NCBI GenBank assembly: GCA_016781775.1
Contig: JADDPR010000084.1
Location: 1 to 14,735 of the forward strand
Direction: 5' to 3'
Length of the DNA: 14,735 nucleotides
Origin: Rubrobacter sp.
GTDB taxonomy: Bacteria > Actinomycetota > Rubrobacteria > Rubrobacterales > Rubrobacteraceae
Shown here: positions 6,413 through 13,552 of the stretch, one piece after another
Layout of the letters: each line of letters begins with the position of its first letter
How positions within the stretch are numbered: position 1 is the first letter of the stretch
The notes under the pieces: model-generated
Told to the model about the DNA's origin: nothing
The model's database searches: none
What the model saw: only the letters and a program-made list of their open reading frames with translations
Translations under genes and position numbers: made by a program

Positions 6413-6520
6413 CAACGCTCGCGACCAACAAATTATCGTCGGGGAACGTCACTCCGCGTTCCGATCTATGAGTGAATAGAATAGGCGGAGATCCGTATCC
6501 CCGATTAGGAGGTTCCGCGG

Positions 6521-7042
6521 TTGAACGGCATGGCGTGGGTGAGGATCCTGATCGGGGCCGTCTGGCTCAACGGGGCGCTGGAGAAGCTCCTGAGCCCGAG
6601 CTTCCCCCGGCAGTTCGCCGCCAGCCTCGACGCCGGAGGGTTCATTGCGGCGGCGCCCCTGTGGTTTCAGGGCATCATGCGCGGCTTTGTCGTCCCGAAC
6701 GCCGAGCTCTTCGCGCAGCTCTCGCGCTTCGGGGAGCTGTTGCTCGGGCTCGCGCTTATCCTCGGTCTCCTCACCAACCCGGCCGCGGTCGGCAGCATCC
6801 TCCTCAGCCTCGCGCTCCTCTTCTCGGCCGGCGGCGTCCGGCTGGGGACGGGGCTCGGCGCCCCCGAGTTCCTCAACATCAACCTGCTCGTCGCCCTGAT
6901 CTCCCTGATCGTCCTCCTAAGCCCCGCCGCGAAGGCCTTCTCCCTGGACAACTCCCTCAGCCGCGGCCGTCCGAGGCTCACCCTCCTGCTCACCAACCGC
7001 CGGAGTGGTGCACGCTCGAGCACCCGCAACCGGCGCAGCTGA
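6521..7042 (+). CDS. DoxX-family integral membrane protein
   Basis: A 173-residue membrane protein with the DoxX/DoxD-like plan. The first helix is at about residues 5-22 (GMAWVRILIGAVWLNGALEK), and the typical loop SPSFPRQFAASL follows. A central hydrophobic pair spans about 68-106 (ELLLGLALILGLL, VGSILLSLALLFSAGG), and a last helix lies at about 117-136 (NINLLVALISLIVLLSP). The basic C-terminal tail is probably cytoplasmic. DoxX-family proteins are linked to quinone-dependent oxidation, as in thiosulfate:quinone oxidoreductase, and to redox or oxidative-stress functions; a specific substrate cannot be assigned. The TTG start is supported by AGGAGG (6507-6512) 8 nt upstream; the ATG at 6530 would be too far away. 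It is divergent from the Rieske lipoprotein, which may be functionally linked. It ends 19 bp from the stop of the convergent GGDEF-EAL gene. Confidence 0.88.
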   Translation: MNGMAWVRILIGAVWLNGALEKLLSPSFPRQFAASLDAGGFIAAAPLWFQGIMRGFVVPNAELFAQLSRFGELLLGLALILGLLTNPAAVGSILLSLALLFSAGGVRLGTGLGAPEFLNINLLVALISLIVLLSPAAKAFSLDNSLSRGRPRLTLLLTNRRSGARSSTRNRRS

Positions 7043-7061
7043 GCTTCGGACCCGTCGGGGG

Positions 7062-10000
7062 CTACGGACCCCGGCTCTCCCGGAGCCACGGGGCGTCCGT
7101 GATGGGGACCGGGGGCGAGAAGTGGTAGCCCTGGCCGAGCTCGCACCCCATCTCCCGGAGGCGAGAGATCTGGTCTGCGTTCTCGATCCCTTCTGCTATG
7201 ACCCCCACCCCGAGGGCCCCCGCGAGGTCTATAAAGGCGGAGGCGACCGCCGCGTCCTCCGGATTGCTCACGAGACCGTCGATTACGGAGCGGTCGATCT
7301 TGAGGAAGTCGACCGGGAGACGCCTGGGCAGGGAGAGCGAGGCGCCCTCACCTCCGAGGTCGTCGACGGTGAGCTTTACGCCGAGGCCCTTCAACTCGCG
7401 CAGGCGGTCGGCGAGCGCGCCCCCGTCGCCCGCCAGCGCGTCGCCCGTAATCTCGAGGTTCAGGCACCAGGGGGGTAGCCCCGTCCTCGCGAGGATACGG
7501 GCAACGTCGTCGACGAGGTCGGGGGCCTGCATCTGCTTGGTCGAGAGGTTCACGCAGAGCATCGGGGGCGAGCCGTCCGGCCGCTGTTCGCGCCACGAGT
7601 TGGCCTGCTTACAGGCCTCCTCCAGCACCCACAGCCCGATGGGGAGGATAAGCCCCGTCTCCTCTGCCACCGGCAGGAAACTCGACGGGACGAGCAGGCC
7701 CCGGCCCGGATGCTCCCAGCGCAGCAGCGCCTCCATCCCCGCGACCCTACCCTCATCGTCCAGCATCACGAGGGGCTGATAGTGGATGCTGAACTCCTCC
7801 TTCTCGAGCGCCCGTCGGAGCTCGCCCGCCAGCTTGAGGCGCCCCCTGGCCTCGGCACCCATCCCCTCCTCGAAGACCCTGTAGTGCGCCTTGCCGGTCT
7901 CCTTGGCCCGGTACATCGCGAGGTCCGCGTCGCGCATCAGGTCCTCCGGCCGGTCGTCGGGGGTGGTGCTGACGGAGATGCCGACGCTGCTCGTAACGAG
8001 CAACTCCTCTCCACCAAGCTCGAACGGGCTGGCGAGCTCCGCCGCGATGCGATCCGCGACCCTGACCGCCTCCTCGACCCCCCTCACGTCCTCGAGAAGG
8101 ACGGTGAACTCGTCCCCTCCGAGGCGGGCGACCGTGTCCCCGATCCGCACGCTCCCCTCGAGGCGTCCCGCCGCCGCGACGAGCAGACGGTCCCCGACCT
8201 CGTGCCCCAGGGAGTCGTTGACGTTCTTGAAGCCGTCGAGGTCGAGGAAGAGCACCGCGACGGAGTCGTCGCGCCGGTTGGTGCGGGCGAGGGCCTGGCG
8301 GAGACGGTCGAGAAAGAGCGCCCGGTTCGGCAGACCGGTGAGCCCGTCGTGGAAGGCCTGGTGCTCCAGCCGCTCCTCAAGCGCCTTGCGCTCGGTCGTG
8401 TCTTCCACCGTGCCCTCGTAACCCAGTATCTCGCCGTCGGCGTCCCTGAGCGCGCGGACGTTGGCGGAGGTCCGGATCCAACCGCCGTCCTTTCGACAAA
8501 TCCGGACCTCGAAGTCGGCGACGGAGCCGTGTTCGCGCACGTAACGCTCCAACTCCGCCCGCCTCTCCGGTTCCCCGTACAGTCTCCCCGCGTGCGAGAA
8601 GTCCACCAACATCTCCCCCGGCGAGGCGTAGCCGTAGATGCGGGCCATCGCCGGGTTCACCGTCAGGAGTTGCCACTCCGTCGAGGCCTGAAAGATGCCC
8701 TCCACGGCGTTCTCGAAGATGCCGCGGTACTTCTCCTCCGCCCTGCGGAGCGCGTCCTCCGTAAGTTTGCGCCCCGTGATATCCTCGACGACGGAGATAA
8801 AGTACTCGGGCTCTCCCGAAGGCTCGCGCATGAGCGAGACCGTCAGGTTCACCCAGGCCGTGGAGCCGTCTTTCCGGACGTACCGCTTCTCCATTGAGTA
8901 CGTCTGCGTCTCGCCGGCAAGCAGCGCCTCCAGGTGGGAGAGGTTGGCGTCGAGGTCGGCGGGGTGCGTGACGTCCTGGAACGACAGCCCGAGCAACTCC
9001 CCTTCCTCGTAGCCCAGGATCCCGCAGAGCTTCTCGTTTACCCTGAGCCACCGCCCGTCGGGCGCCACGTGGGCGACCCCGACGGCGGCCTGCTCGAAGG
9101 TTCCCCGGAACCGCTCCTCGCTGAGGCGCAGGGTCTCCTCGGCCTCCCTGCGCTCGATAAACTGCCCCGTTTGTACCCCTATGGAGCCCATCGTCTCCAG
9201 CATATCCTCGTCCGGGATGCGCACCTCGCGGCCGAAAAACTCCATGACCCCAAGGACCTCCCCCCGGAGCAGGATCGGGACCGCGACCGCCCCGTGTAGC
9301 CCACCCCTGTCCGCGAGGGGCGCCCGCGTGAAGTTCGCGTCCCCTCCGACGTCGGTGATCCAGGAGGGCGCGCCGCTCGACCACACGCGGCCGGGCACCC
9401 CCTCGCCGCGACGGAGAACGGTACGACGCGAGCCCTCGACGAACCCCTCGATCGCGTCGCTCACCGCCCCTTCCACGGGCGCATGCCACATCCGGACGCA
9501 GCGCAGCTCCCTGGCCCGCCGGTCGACCTCCCAGAGCCCGCCGACGACCCAGCCGAGGTTCTCGCAGACCGCCCGCAGGATCTCGGGGGATGCCTCCTCG
9601 AGCGTCGCGGCCTCCTCCAGGATGCGGGTTACGTCGAACTGCGCCCGCAGGCGTCGCTCCGCGTTCTTGCGCTCGCTTATGTCCCGGGCGACGACGATCA
9701 GGCGGGGGACGCCTTCGCGCAGCAGTCTGGCCCCCACCTCCAGGTCGAGCCGCTGGCCGCTCTTGTGTAGAACGACCATCTCCACTTGACCCTCGGCCTT
9801 CTCTCCACCAAGGCGCCGCTGCAGCTTCTCCACGGCGTCTCGCCGGCTCTCCTCCGGGATCAGCCGAAAGAGCGAGGGCATCTCCCCGAGCTCTTCGGGG
9901 CCGTATCCGGTTATCCGGCAGAACGCCTCGTTCGCGTAGACGATCTTCTGACCCTCCACGATCACGAGCCCCTCACCCACGGCGCTCTGCGCCTCCAGCA

Positions 10001-10172
10001 GGATTTCGTAGAGGTCCATCTGGCGCCGGAGTTCCTCCTCGGCGCGCCTCTGCTGCGTATCGTCGCTAAAGGCGGCCGCGCCCTCCCCGTCCCCCTCCCT
10101 GCCGGCCTCGTAGCCCGTCGCGTACCTCAGGTGCTCCAGGGCCTTCGACCGGGCCGCCTCCGCCCCGTCCAC
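7062..10172 (-). CDS. Cyclic-di-GMP sensor enzyme: PAS-GAF-PAS-PAS-GGDEF-EAL
   Basis: A 1036-residue protein with both synthesis and breakdown domains for cyclic-di-GMP. There is no transmembrane segment, so it is cytosolic. Order: PAS about 50-167, GAF about 178-338, PAS about 350-470, PAS about 478-598, GGDEF about 600-760, EAL about 785-1020. The GGDEF motif is intact (685-689), with an RxxD inhibitory site (Arg676-Asp679) exactly five residues before it. In the EAL domain Glu814 (EAL), Asn875, Glu907, Asp937, Asp938, Lys958, Glu994 and Gln1014 are all in place. However, loop 6, usually DDFGTGYSS, reads DDLGGEGAS, a change that often reduces phosphodiesterase activity. The GTG start lies 1 nt after the stop of the upstream HD-GYP-like gene, with an AAGGGGGAG ribosome binding site inside that gene's 3' end. 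This points to translational coupling. The PAS/GAF ligands are unknown. Confidence 0.93.
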   Translation of the reverse strand: MDGAEAARSKALEHLRYATGYEAGREGDGEGAAAFSDDTQQRRAEEELRRQMDLYEILLEAQSAVGEGLVIVEGQKIVYANEAFCRITGYGPEELGEMPSLFRLIPEESRRDAVEKLQRRLGGEKAEGQVEMVVLHKSGQRLDLEVGARLLREGVPRLIVVARDISERKNAERRLRAQFDVTRILEEAATLEEASPEILRAVCENLGWVVGGLWEVDRRARELRCVRMWHAPVEGAVSDAIEGFVEGSRRTVLRRGEGVPGRVWSSGAPSWITDVGGDANFTRAPLADRGGLHGAVAVPILLRGEVLGVMEFFGREVRIPDEDMLETMGSIGVQTGQFIERREAEETLRLSEERFRGTFEQAAVGVAHVAPDGRWLRVNEKLCGILGYEEGELLGLSFQDVTHPADLDANLSHLEALLAGETQTYSMEKRYVRKDGSTAWVNLTVSLMREPSGEPEYFISVVEDITGRKLTEDALRRAEEKYRGIFENAVEGIFQASTEWQLLTVNPAMARIYGYASPGEMLVDFSHAGRLYGEPERRAELERYVREHGSVADFEVRICRKDGGWIRTSANVRALRDADGEILGYEGTVEDTTERKALEERLEHQAFHDGLTGLPNRALFLDRLRQALARTNRRDDSVAVLFLDLDGFKNVNDSLGHEVGDRLLVAAAGRLEGSVRIGDTVARLGGDEFTVLLEDVRGVEEAVRVADRIAAELASPFELGGEELLVTSSVGISVSTTPDDRPEDLMRDADLAMYRAKETGKAHYRVFEEGMGAEARGRLKLAGELRRALEKEEFSIHYQPLVMLDDEGRVAGMEALLRWEHPGRGLLVPSSFLPVAEETGLILPIGLWVLEEACKQANSWREQRPDGSPPMLCVNLSTKQMQAPDLVDDVARILARTGLPPWCLNLEITGDALAGDGGALADRLRELKGLGVKLTVDDLGGEGASLSLPRRLPVDFLKIDRSVIDGLVSNPEDAAVASAFIDLAGALGVGVIAEGIENADQISRLREMGCELGQGYHFSPPVPITDAPWLRESRGP

Positions 10173-10173
10173 C

Positions 10174-11544
10174 CTAGAGCTCCCCCTTCGAGACCAGATC
10201 CATCAACGCCCCGACGCTCTCCGGGGAGAGCTTCTCCCCGCTCTCCTCGTCGATGATCTCAAGGACCTTCTCCATCGGCATGGCCTCGCGGTAAGGCCTG
10301 TTCTGGGAGAGCGCGTCGAAGACGTCGGCCACGGCCAGGATGCGGTCGGGCTGGGCCAGGTGCTCCCCGGTGATCCCGCGGTGGTAGCCCGAGCCGTCCA
10401 ACTTCTCGTGGTGGTTGGCGGCCATCTCGGCGATGCCGCGGAACGGCGCCGCGCGCGTCAGCACCTCGCAGGTCAGACCAGGATGCCTTTTTACCCTCTC
10501 GAACTCGTCCTCCGTGAGCGGCCCGGGCTTGTCCAGGATGCGGTTCGAGATACCGAGCTTGCCGATGTCGCGCAGGAGTCCGGCCCGCTTCAGGTCGCGC
10601 ACCGCCCCCTCGGGCAGCCCCACGTGCTCCGCGATCTTCGCCGCCGCCCGCGCAACGCCCTCGGAGTGGCGGAAGGTGAAAGGAGATTTGGCATCTATGA
10701 TCCTGGCGAACGCGTGAGCCGTCAGGTCCAGCCACTCGGGCGCCGCCATTATGACGCGATCCGCAGGCTCCATAAGTGAGACCGAGCGCGCGAGGTCGGG
10801 CTCGCCCAAAGCCTCCCACAGCTCCCCCATGCGCGCCTCCGCCACGAAGACGTCCACGAGATCGGGGTCGAACCACTCCCCGCGGCGCTTGCGGGCGATC
10901 TCCTCCGCCCCGACCGGCCCGTAAGCGGTGTAGAAGACCTCGACCGTCTGTGCCAGGCCGCAGATGCGCGCCAGCAGCGGTATCTCCTCGCCCTTCATGC
11001 CGTCCGGGTGGCCCGCCCCGTTCCAGTGCTCGTCGAGGGCGCGGATGGCCCTGGCCGTCTCTTCTGGGAATCCGATGGAGCGCGAGATCTCAGCCCCCCT
11101 CTCGCACCGGATCTCCACGAGGTTTCGCGCCGCCTTCGGTCCCTCGATGCCCACCGCGAGGAAGCGGCGCGCCTTGGACCACAACGACCCTTCCGGGCTC
11201 ACGTTACGCGCCACGTACAAGAAGGCGTTGGGCAACCGGCTCCAGTCCGTGGTCTTCAACGCCTTTTTTGCCCGAAAATCGTCCGATTCGAAGAGAGCCG
11301 CGACCTTCGAGGAGTTCGAGGAGCACCCCGCGTCCTTTAGGAGGAGGGCGTAGAACAGCGCCGAACGCTCCTCCTCGGAGAGCCGCAGCCGCTGCGCTAC
11401 CTTCATCCCTATAAAGCAGGACCTCAGAACGTGCCCCGCAGCCTGCCCCTCGGCCATATCCAGCACGTACGAGAGCGCCGACAGTACCTCGGAGAGCTTG
11501 ACGGTCCCGTCTTCGACCGCCCTGTGACCCGGCCCTGCCTCCAA
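10174..11544 (-). CDS. Two-module HD/HD-GYP protein with altered catalytic motifs
   Basis: A 456-residue cytosolic protein with two HD-fold regions. The first (about 20-205) is degenerate: LLLKDAGCSSNSS at 67-79 stands where LLHD would be, though DEHWNGAGHPDG at 171-182 resembles the second HD-GYP motif. The second (about 285-420) is HD-GYP-like: FRHSEGV (His293), GLLRDIGKLGISNRILDKPG (322-341), NHHEKLDGSGYHRG (377-390) and AVADVFDALSQNRPYR (404-419). The usual His-Asp dyad is Arg325-Asp326 (codon CGC) and GYP is GYH; GYH is often seen in actinobacterial relatives, while Arg is unusual. HD-GYP proteins hydrolyse cyclic-di-GMP using metals bound partly by that dyad, so activity here is doubtful and a binding/regulatory role is possible. 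TTG start with GGGAG about 8 nt upstream. First gene of a pair with the GGDEF-EAL gene. Confidence 0.87.
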   Translation of the reverse strand: MEAGPGHRAVEDGTVKLSEVLSALSYVLDMAEGQAAGHVLRSCFIGMKVAQRLRLSEEERSALFYALLLKDAGCSSNSSKVAALFESDDFRAKKALKTTDWSRLPNAFLYVARNVSPEGSLWSKARRFLAVGIEGPKAARNLVEIRCERGAEISRSIGFPEETARAIRALDEHWNGAGHPDGMKGEEIPLLARICGLAQTVEVFYTAYGPVGAEEIARKRRGEWFDPDLVDVFVAEARMGELWEALGEPDLARSVSLMEPADRVIMAAPEWLDLTAHAFARIIDAKSPFTFRHSEGVARAAAKIAEHVGLPEGAVRDLKRAGLLRDIGKLGISNRILDKPGPLTEDEFERVKRHPGLTCEVLTRAAPFRGIAEMAANHHEKLDGSGYHRGITGEHLAQPDRILAVADVFDALSQNRPYREAMPMEKVLEIIDEESGEKLSPESVGALMDLVSKGEL

Positions 11545-11802
11545 CGAGTTAGCTCCCTTTACCCAAAATGTCTTTCCACCTCTCTGGAGATTATCGTCCT
11601 AACGCCCCGAAACCTTTAGCCCCGGACGGTGCGGTAATGCGACACGGGACCGCAAGAAGCCTCCTTCAAGCCCGCACCGCGCGGCACGAACGAGCCAGGG
11701 TTTTGAAGACATGCCTTCGAGGGGCTGCTGGGACGAGCGTTTCGGGAGCCCGCACCGGGGGAAGGGGTTCCGGAGGTAGATCCCAATGCAGGAAGGACAC
11801 GC

Positions 11803-12075
11803 ATGAAAAAGAAGCTCCTAGTCCTCTTCGTGGTCGCCCTCGTCCCGTTGTCGGGCGCGGTGGCTTGCGGAGGGGTGGAAGAAGAGATTCGCCAGCGGGC
11901 GCAGGACGAGGTGGACAAGGGCAGGCAACGCGTCGAGCAGGAGATCGACAAGGGCCGAACGCGGGTGGAGCAGGAGGTCACGCAGCGCGTGGGCGATGGG
12001 GCCCGCGAGGCCGAACAGCGGGTCAGGGAAGGCGTGCAGCAGGGCAGGGAGCAGCTGGAAGGAGGAGGACAGTAG
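11803..12075 (+). CDS. Small repeat-containing lipoprotein, amphipathic helical
   Basis: A 90-residue predicted lipoprotein. A KKK N-terminus and hydrophobic core (LLVLFVVALVPLSGAVA) lead to a lipobox ending at Cys22 (AVAC-GG). The mature part is almost entirely charged and Gln-rich helix. Two 11-residue units, DKGRQRVEQEI and DKGRTRVEQEV, stand in tandem at about 38-59, and looser copies (REAEQRVREGV, QQGREQL) follow. An 11-residue period is typical of amphipathic helices in apolipoproteins and LEA-type stress proteins, so it may coat the membrane or cell-wall face; that role is inference. The ATG has GGAAGG about 7 nt upstream. The gene faces away from the HD-GYP gene across 258 bp, in which I see no other gene, and converges on lysA with a large hairpin between. 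Confidence 0.8.
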   Translation: MKKKLLVLFVVALVPLSGAVACGGVEEEIRQRAQDEVDKGRQRVEQEIDKGRTRVEQEVTQRVGDGAREAEQRVREGVQQGREQLEGGGQ

Positions 12076-12083
12076 CACGGATC

Positions 12084-12122
12084 GGGATGGAAGCGTCCGG
12101 CAGTCTCGGACGCCTCCATCCC
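12084..12122. terminator. Large bidirectional stem-loop between the lipoprotein gene and lysA
   Basis: The arms are 12084-12099 and 12107-12122, with 15 of 16 positions paired, a single A/C mismatch and the 7-nt loop GCAGTCT. It starts 8 nt after the lipoprotein stop and ends 22 nt before the end of lysA on the other strand. This is the best-formed hairpin in the window. No T-tract flanks it, as at the other convergent junctions here. Confidence 0.7.
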
Positions 12123-12144
12123 TGCTCGAAAGTCGGGCTGGGCG

Positions 12145-13398
12145 CTACAGAAAGGCCGGTACGACCTCGCCCTTGATCAGGTCCGCGTTGTGCTCGCGCT
12201 CGCGGATGACGGCCCAGCGGTCGCCCTTGACCATCACTTCTGCGGCGCGTGGCCTGGAGTTGTAGTTGGAGGACATGGAGAACCCGTAGGCGCCGGCCCC
12301 CATGAGGGCGAGCAGGTCGCCCTCGGCGGCGTCGGGGAGCTCGCGGTCCCGGGCCAGGTAGTCGCCCGACTCGCACACCGGCCCGACCAGGTCGGCCTGA
12401 AGCGATCCCGAGCCGTTCTCCTTTACGGCGCGAACCTCGTGGTGGGCGTCGTAGAGGGAGGGTCGGAGGAGATCGTTCATGCCCGCATCGGCGACCAGGA
12501 AGCTTTTGGCGCCGCTCTTCTTGCGATAAACCACGCGCGTCAGCAAGACGCCCGCGTTCCCGGCGACGTAGCGGCCCATCTCGCACAGGATCTTCGCGCC
12601 CGTCGCCTCCAGGGAGGGCCGGATGGCGTCGATGTACTCCTTCGGGGCGGGGACGTCCTCGTCCTTGTAGCGTATCCCCAGGCCCCCGCCGATGTTGAAG
12701 TACTTGATGTCGAAGCCGCGGCGCTTGAGCTCCTCGATCAGCCCCGCGCTCTTCTCGATGGCCTCGGCGTGGGGCGCGATCTTCGTGATCTGGGACCCTA
12801 TGTGCTGGTGGATCCCCAAAAGGTCGACGCACCCGTAAGACCCGATCTTCTCGGCGAGCCCGAGGGCCTCGTCTATGGGGATGCCGAACTTGCTCTCGCC
12901 CTGCCCGGTCGAGATGTGGGCGTGCGTCCCCGGGTCGACGTCCGGGTTGATCCTCAGGGAGACCCTCGCCCTCTTCCCGAAGCGCCCCGCGATCTCCTCG
13001 AGCCGCTCCAACTCCGAGGCCGACTCGACGTTGAAGAGCAGGATGCGCTCCCCGAGGGCCGCCATGATCTCCTCCTCCGTCTTCCCGACCCCGGCGAAGA
13101 CGACCTTCTTCGGGTCGAACCCGGCCTTCATCGCCCTGTAGAGCTCGCCGCCGGAGACGATATCCGCCCCCGCCCCGAAGGAGGCCAGGGCCCTCAACAC
13201 GGAGAGGTTACCGTTCGCCTTGACCGCATAGCAAACCAGGTGGTCGAGGCCGGAGAAAGCCTCCTCGAGCTCGCGGTAAGCCCTCTCCAGGGCCGCGTGG
13301 CTGTAGACGTAAACCGGGGAGCCTACGCTCTCCGAGATCTCCGCGAGGGCGACGCCTTCGCAACGGAGGCCGCCCTCCCCGTAATAGAAGTCGTCCAA
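12145..13398 (-). CDS. lysA: Diaminopimelate decarboxylase
   Basis: A PLP enzyme that decarboxylates meso-diaminopimelate to lysine, the last step of the pathway. It has 417 residues, the normal length. The N-terminal alanine-racemase-like barrel holds the PLP lysine Lys60 in YAVKANG, HQHIGSQ at 197-203 and the phosphate-binding GGG at 237-239. The C-terminal sheet domain has DAGMNDLLRPSLYDAHH at 304-320, the CESGD motif (Cys342, Glu343) and GAGAYGFSMSSNYNSRPR at 367-384. The usual EPGR motif reads EMGR (273-276), a tolerated-looking change near the PLP phosphate. The TTG start at 13398 is well supported by AGGAGGT 5 nt upstream (13404-13410). It is divergent from a dapC-type gene across 154 bp, suggesting joint control of lysine synthesis, although no riboswitch is recognised there. 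Confidence 0.96.
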   Translation of the reverse strand: MDDFYYGEGGLRCEGVALAEISESVGSPVYVYSHAALERAYRELEEAFSGLDHLVCYAVKANGNLSVLRALASFGAGADIVSGGELYRAMKAGFDPKKVVFAGVGKTEEEIMAALGERILLFNVESASELERLEEIAGRFGKRARVSLRINPDVDPGTHAHISTGQGESKFGIPIDEALGLAEKIGSYGCVDLLGIHQHIGSQITKIAPHAEAIEKSAGLIEELKRRGFDIKYFNIGGGLGIRYKDEDVPAPKEYIDAIRPSLEATGAKILCEMGRYVAGNAGVLLTRVVYRKKSGAKSFLVADAGMNDLLRPSLYDAHHEVRAVKENGSGSLQADLVGPVCESGDYLARDRELPDAAEGDLLALMGAGAYGFSMSSNYNSRPRAAEVMVKGDRWAVIREREHNADLIKGEVVPAFL

Positions 13399-13472
13399 AA
13401 CCTACCTCCTCTAGCTTGGCGTACCCTGAAGAGGCGCTCCCGCGTCCCTTGTATGCTATGTTCTCCGGTCCC

Positions 13473-13489
13473 CGGGGTCCGAAACCCCG
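13473..13489. repeat. Inverted repeat in the lysA/dapC divergent region
   Basis: CGGGGT (13473-13478), loop CCGAA, ACCCCG (13484-13489). It lies 25 nt before a possible dapC -10, roughly where an operator would be for either gene. It may equally be chance in GC-rich DNA. Confidence 0.3.
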
Positions 13490-13513
13490 CGAGAAGCCCC
13501 CGGACTCCTGGAA

Positions 13514-13519
13514 TATACT
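13514..13519 (+). promoter_or_regulatory. Candidate -10 (TATACT) for the dapC-type gene
   Basis: TATACT lies 33 nt upstream of the ATG at 13553 and is one of few AT-rich hexamers in the region. The -35 position (GAGAAG at 17 nt) does not match consensus. Confidence 0.35.
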
Positions 13520-13552
13520 GCGTGCGGTAGTCCCGTGCGACGTAAGGGAGAG

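Noticed and set aside
7043..7061. Terminator in the DoxX/GGDEF-EAL gap
   Set aside because: Only 19 bp lie between the stops. The short 5-bp stems nearby fall inside the GGDEF-EAL coding end and are no better than chance in GC-rich sequence.
12190..13530. Long plus-strand ORF of 446 codons over lysA
   Set aside because: It is the antisense shadow of lysA, which has complete family motifs and a strong RBS.
13399..13552. Possible lysine riboswitch between lysA and dapC
   Set aside because: The region is shorter than the usual L-box element and shows only one short stem-loop, with no recognisable conserved core.
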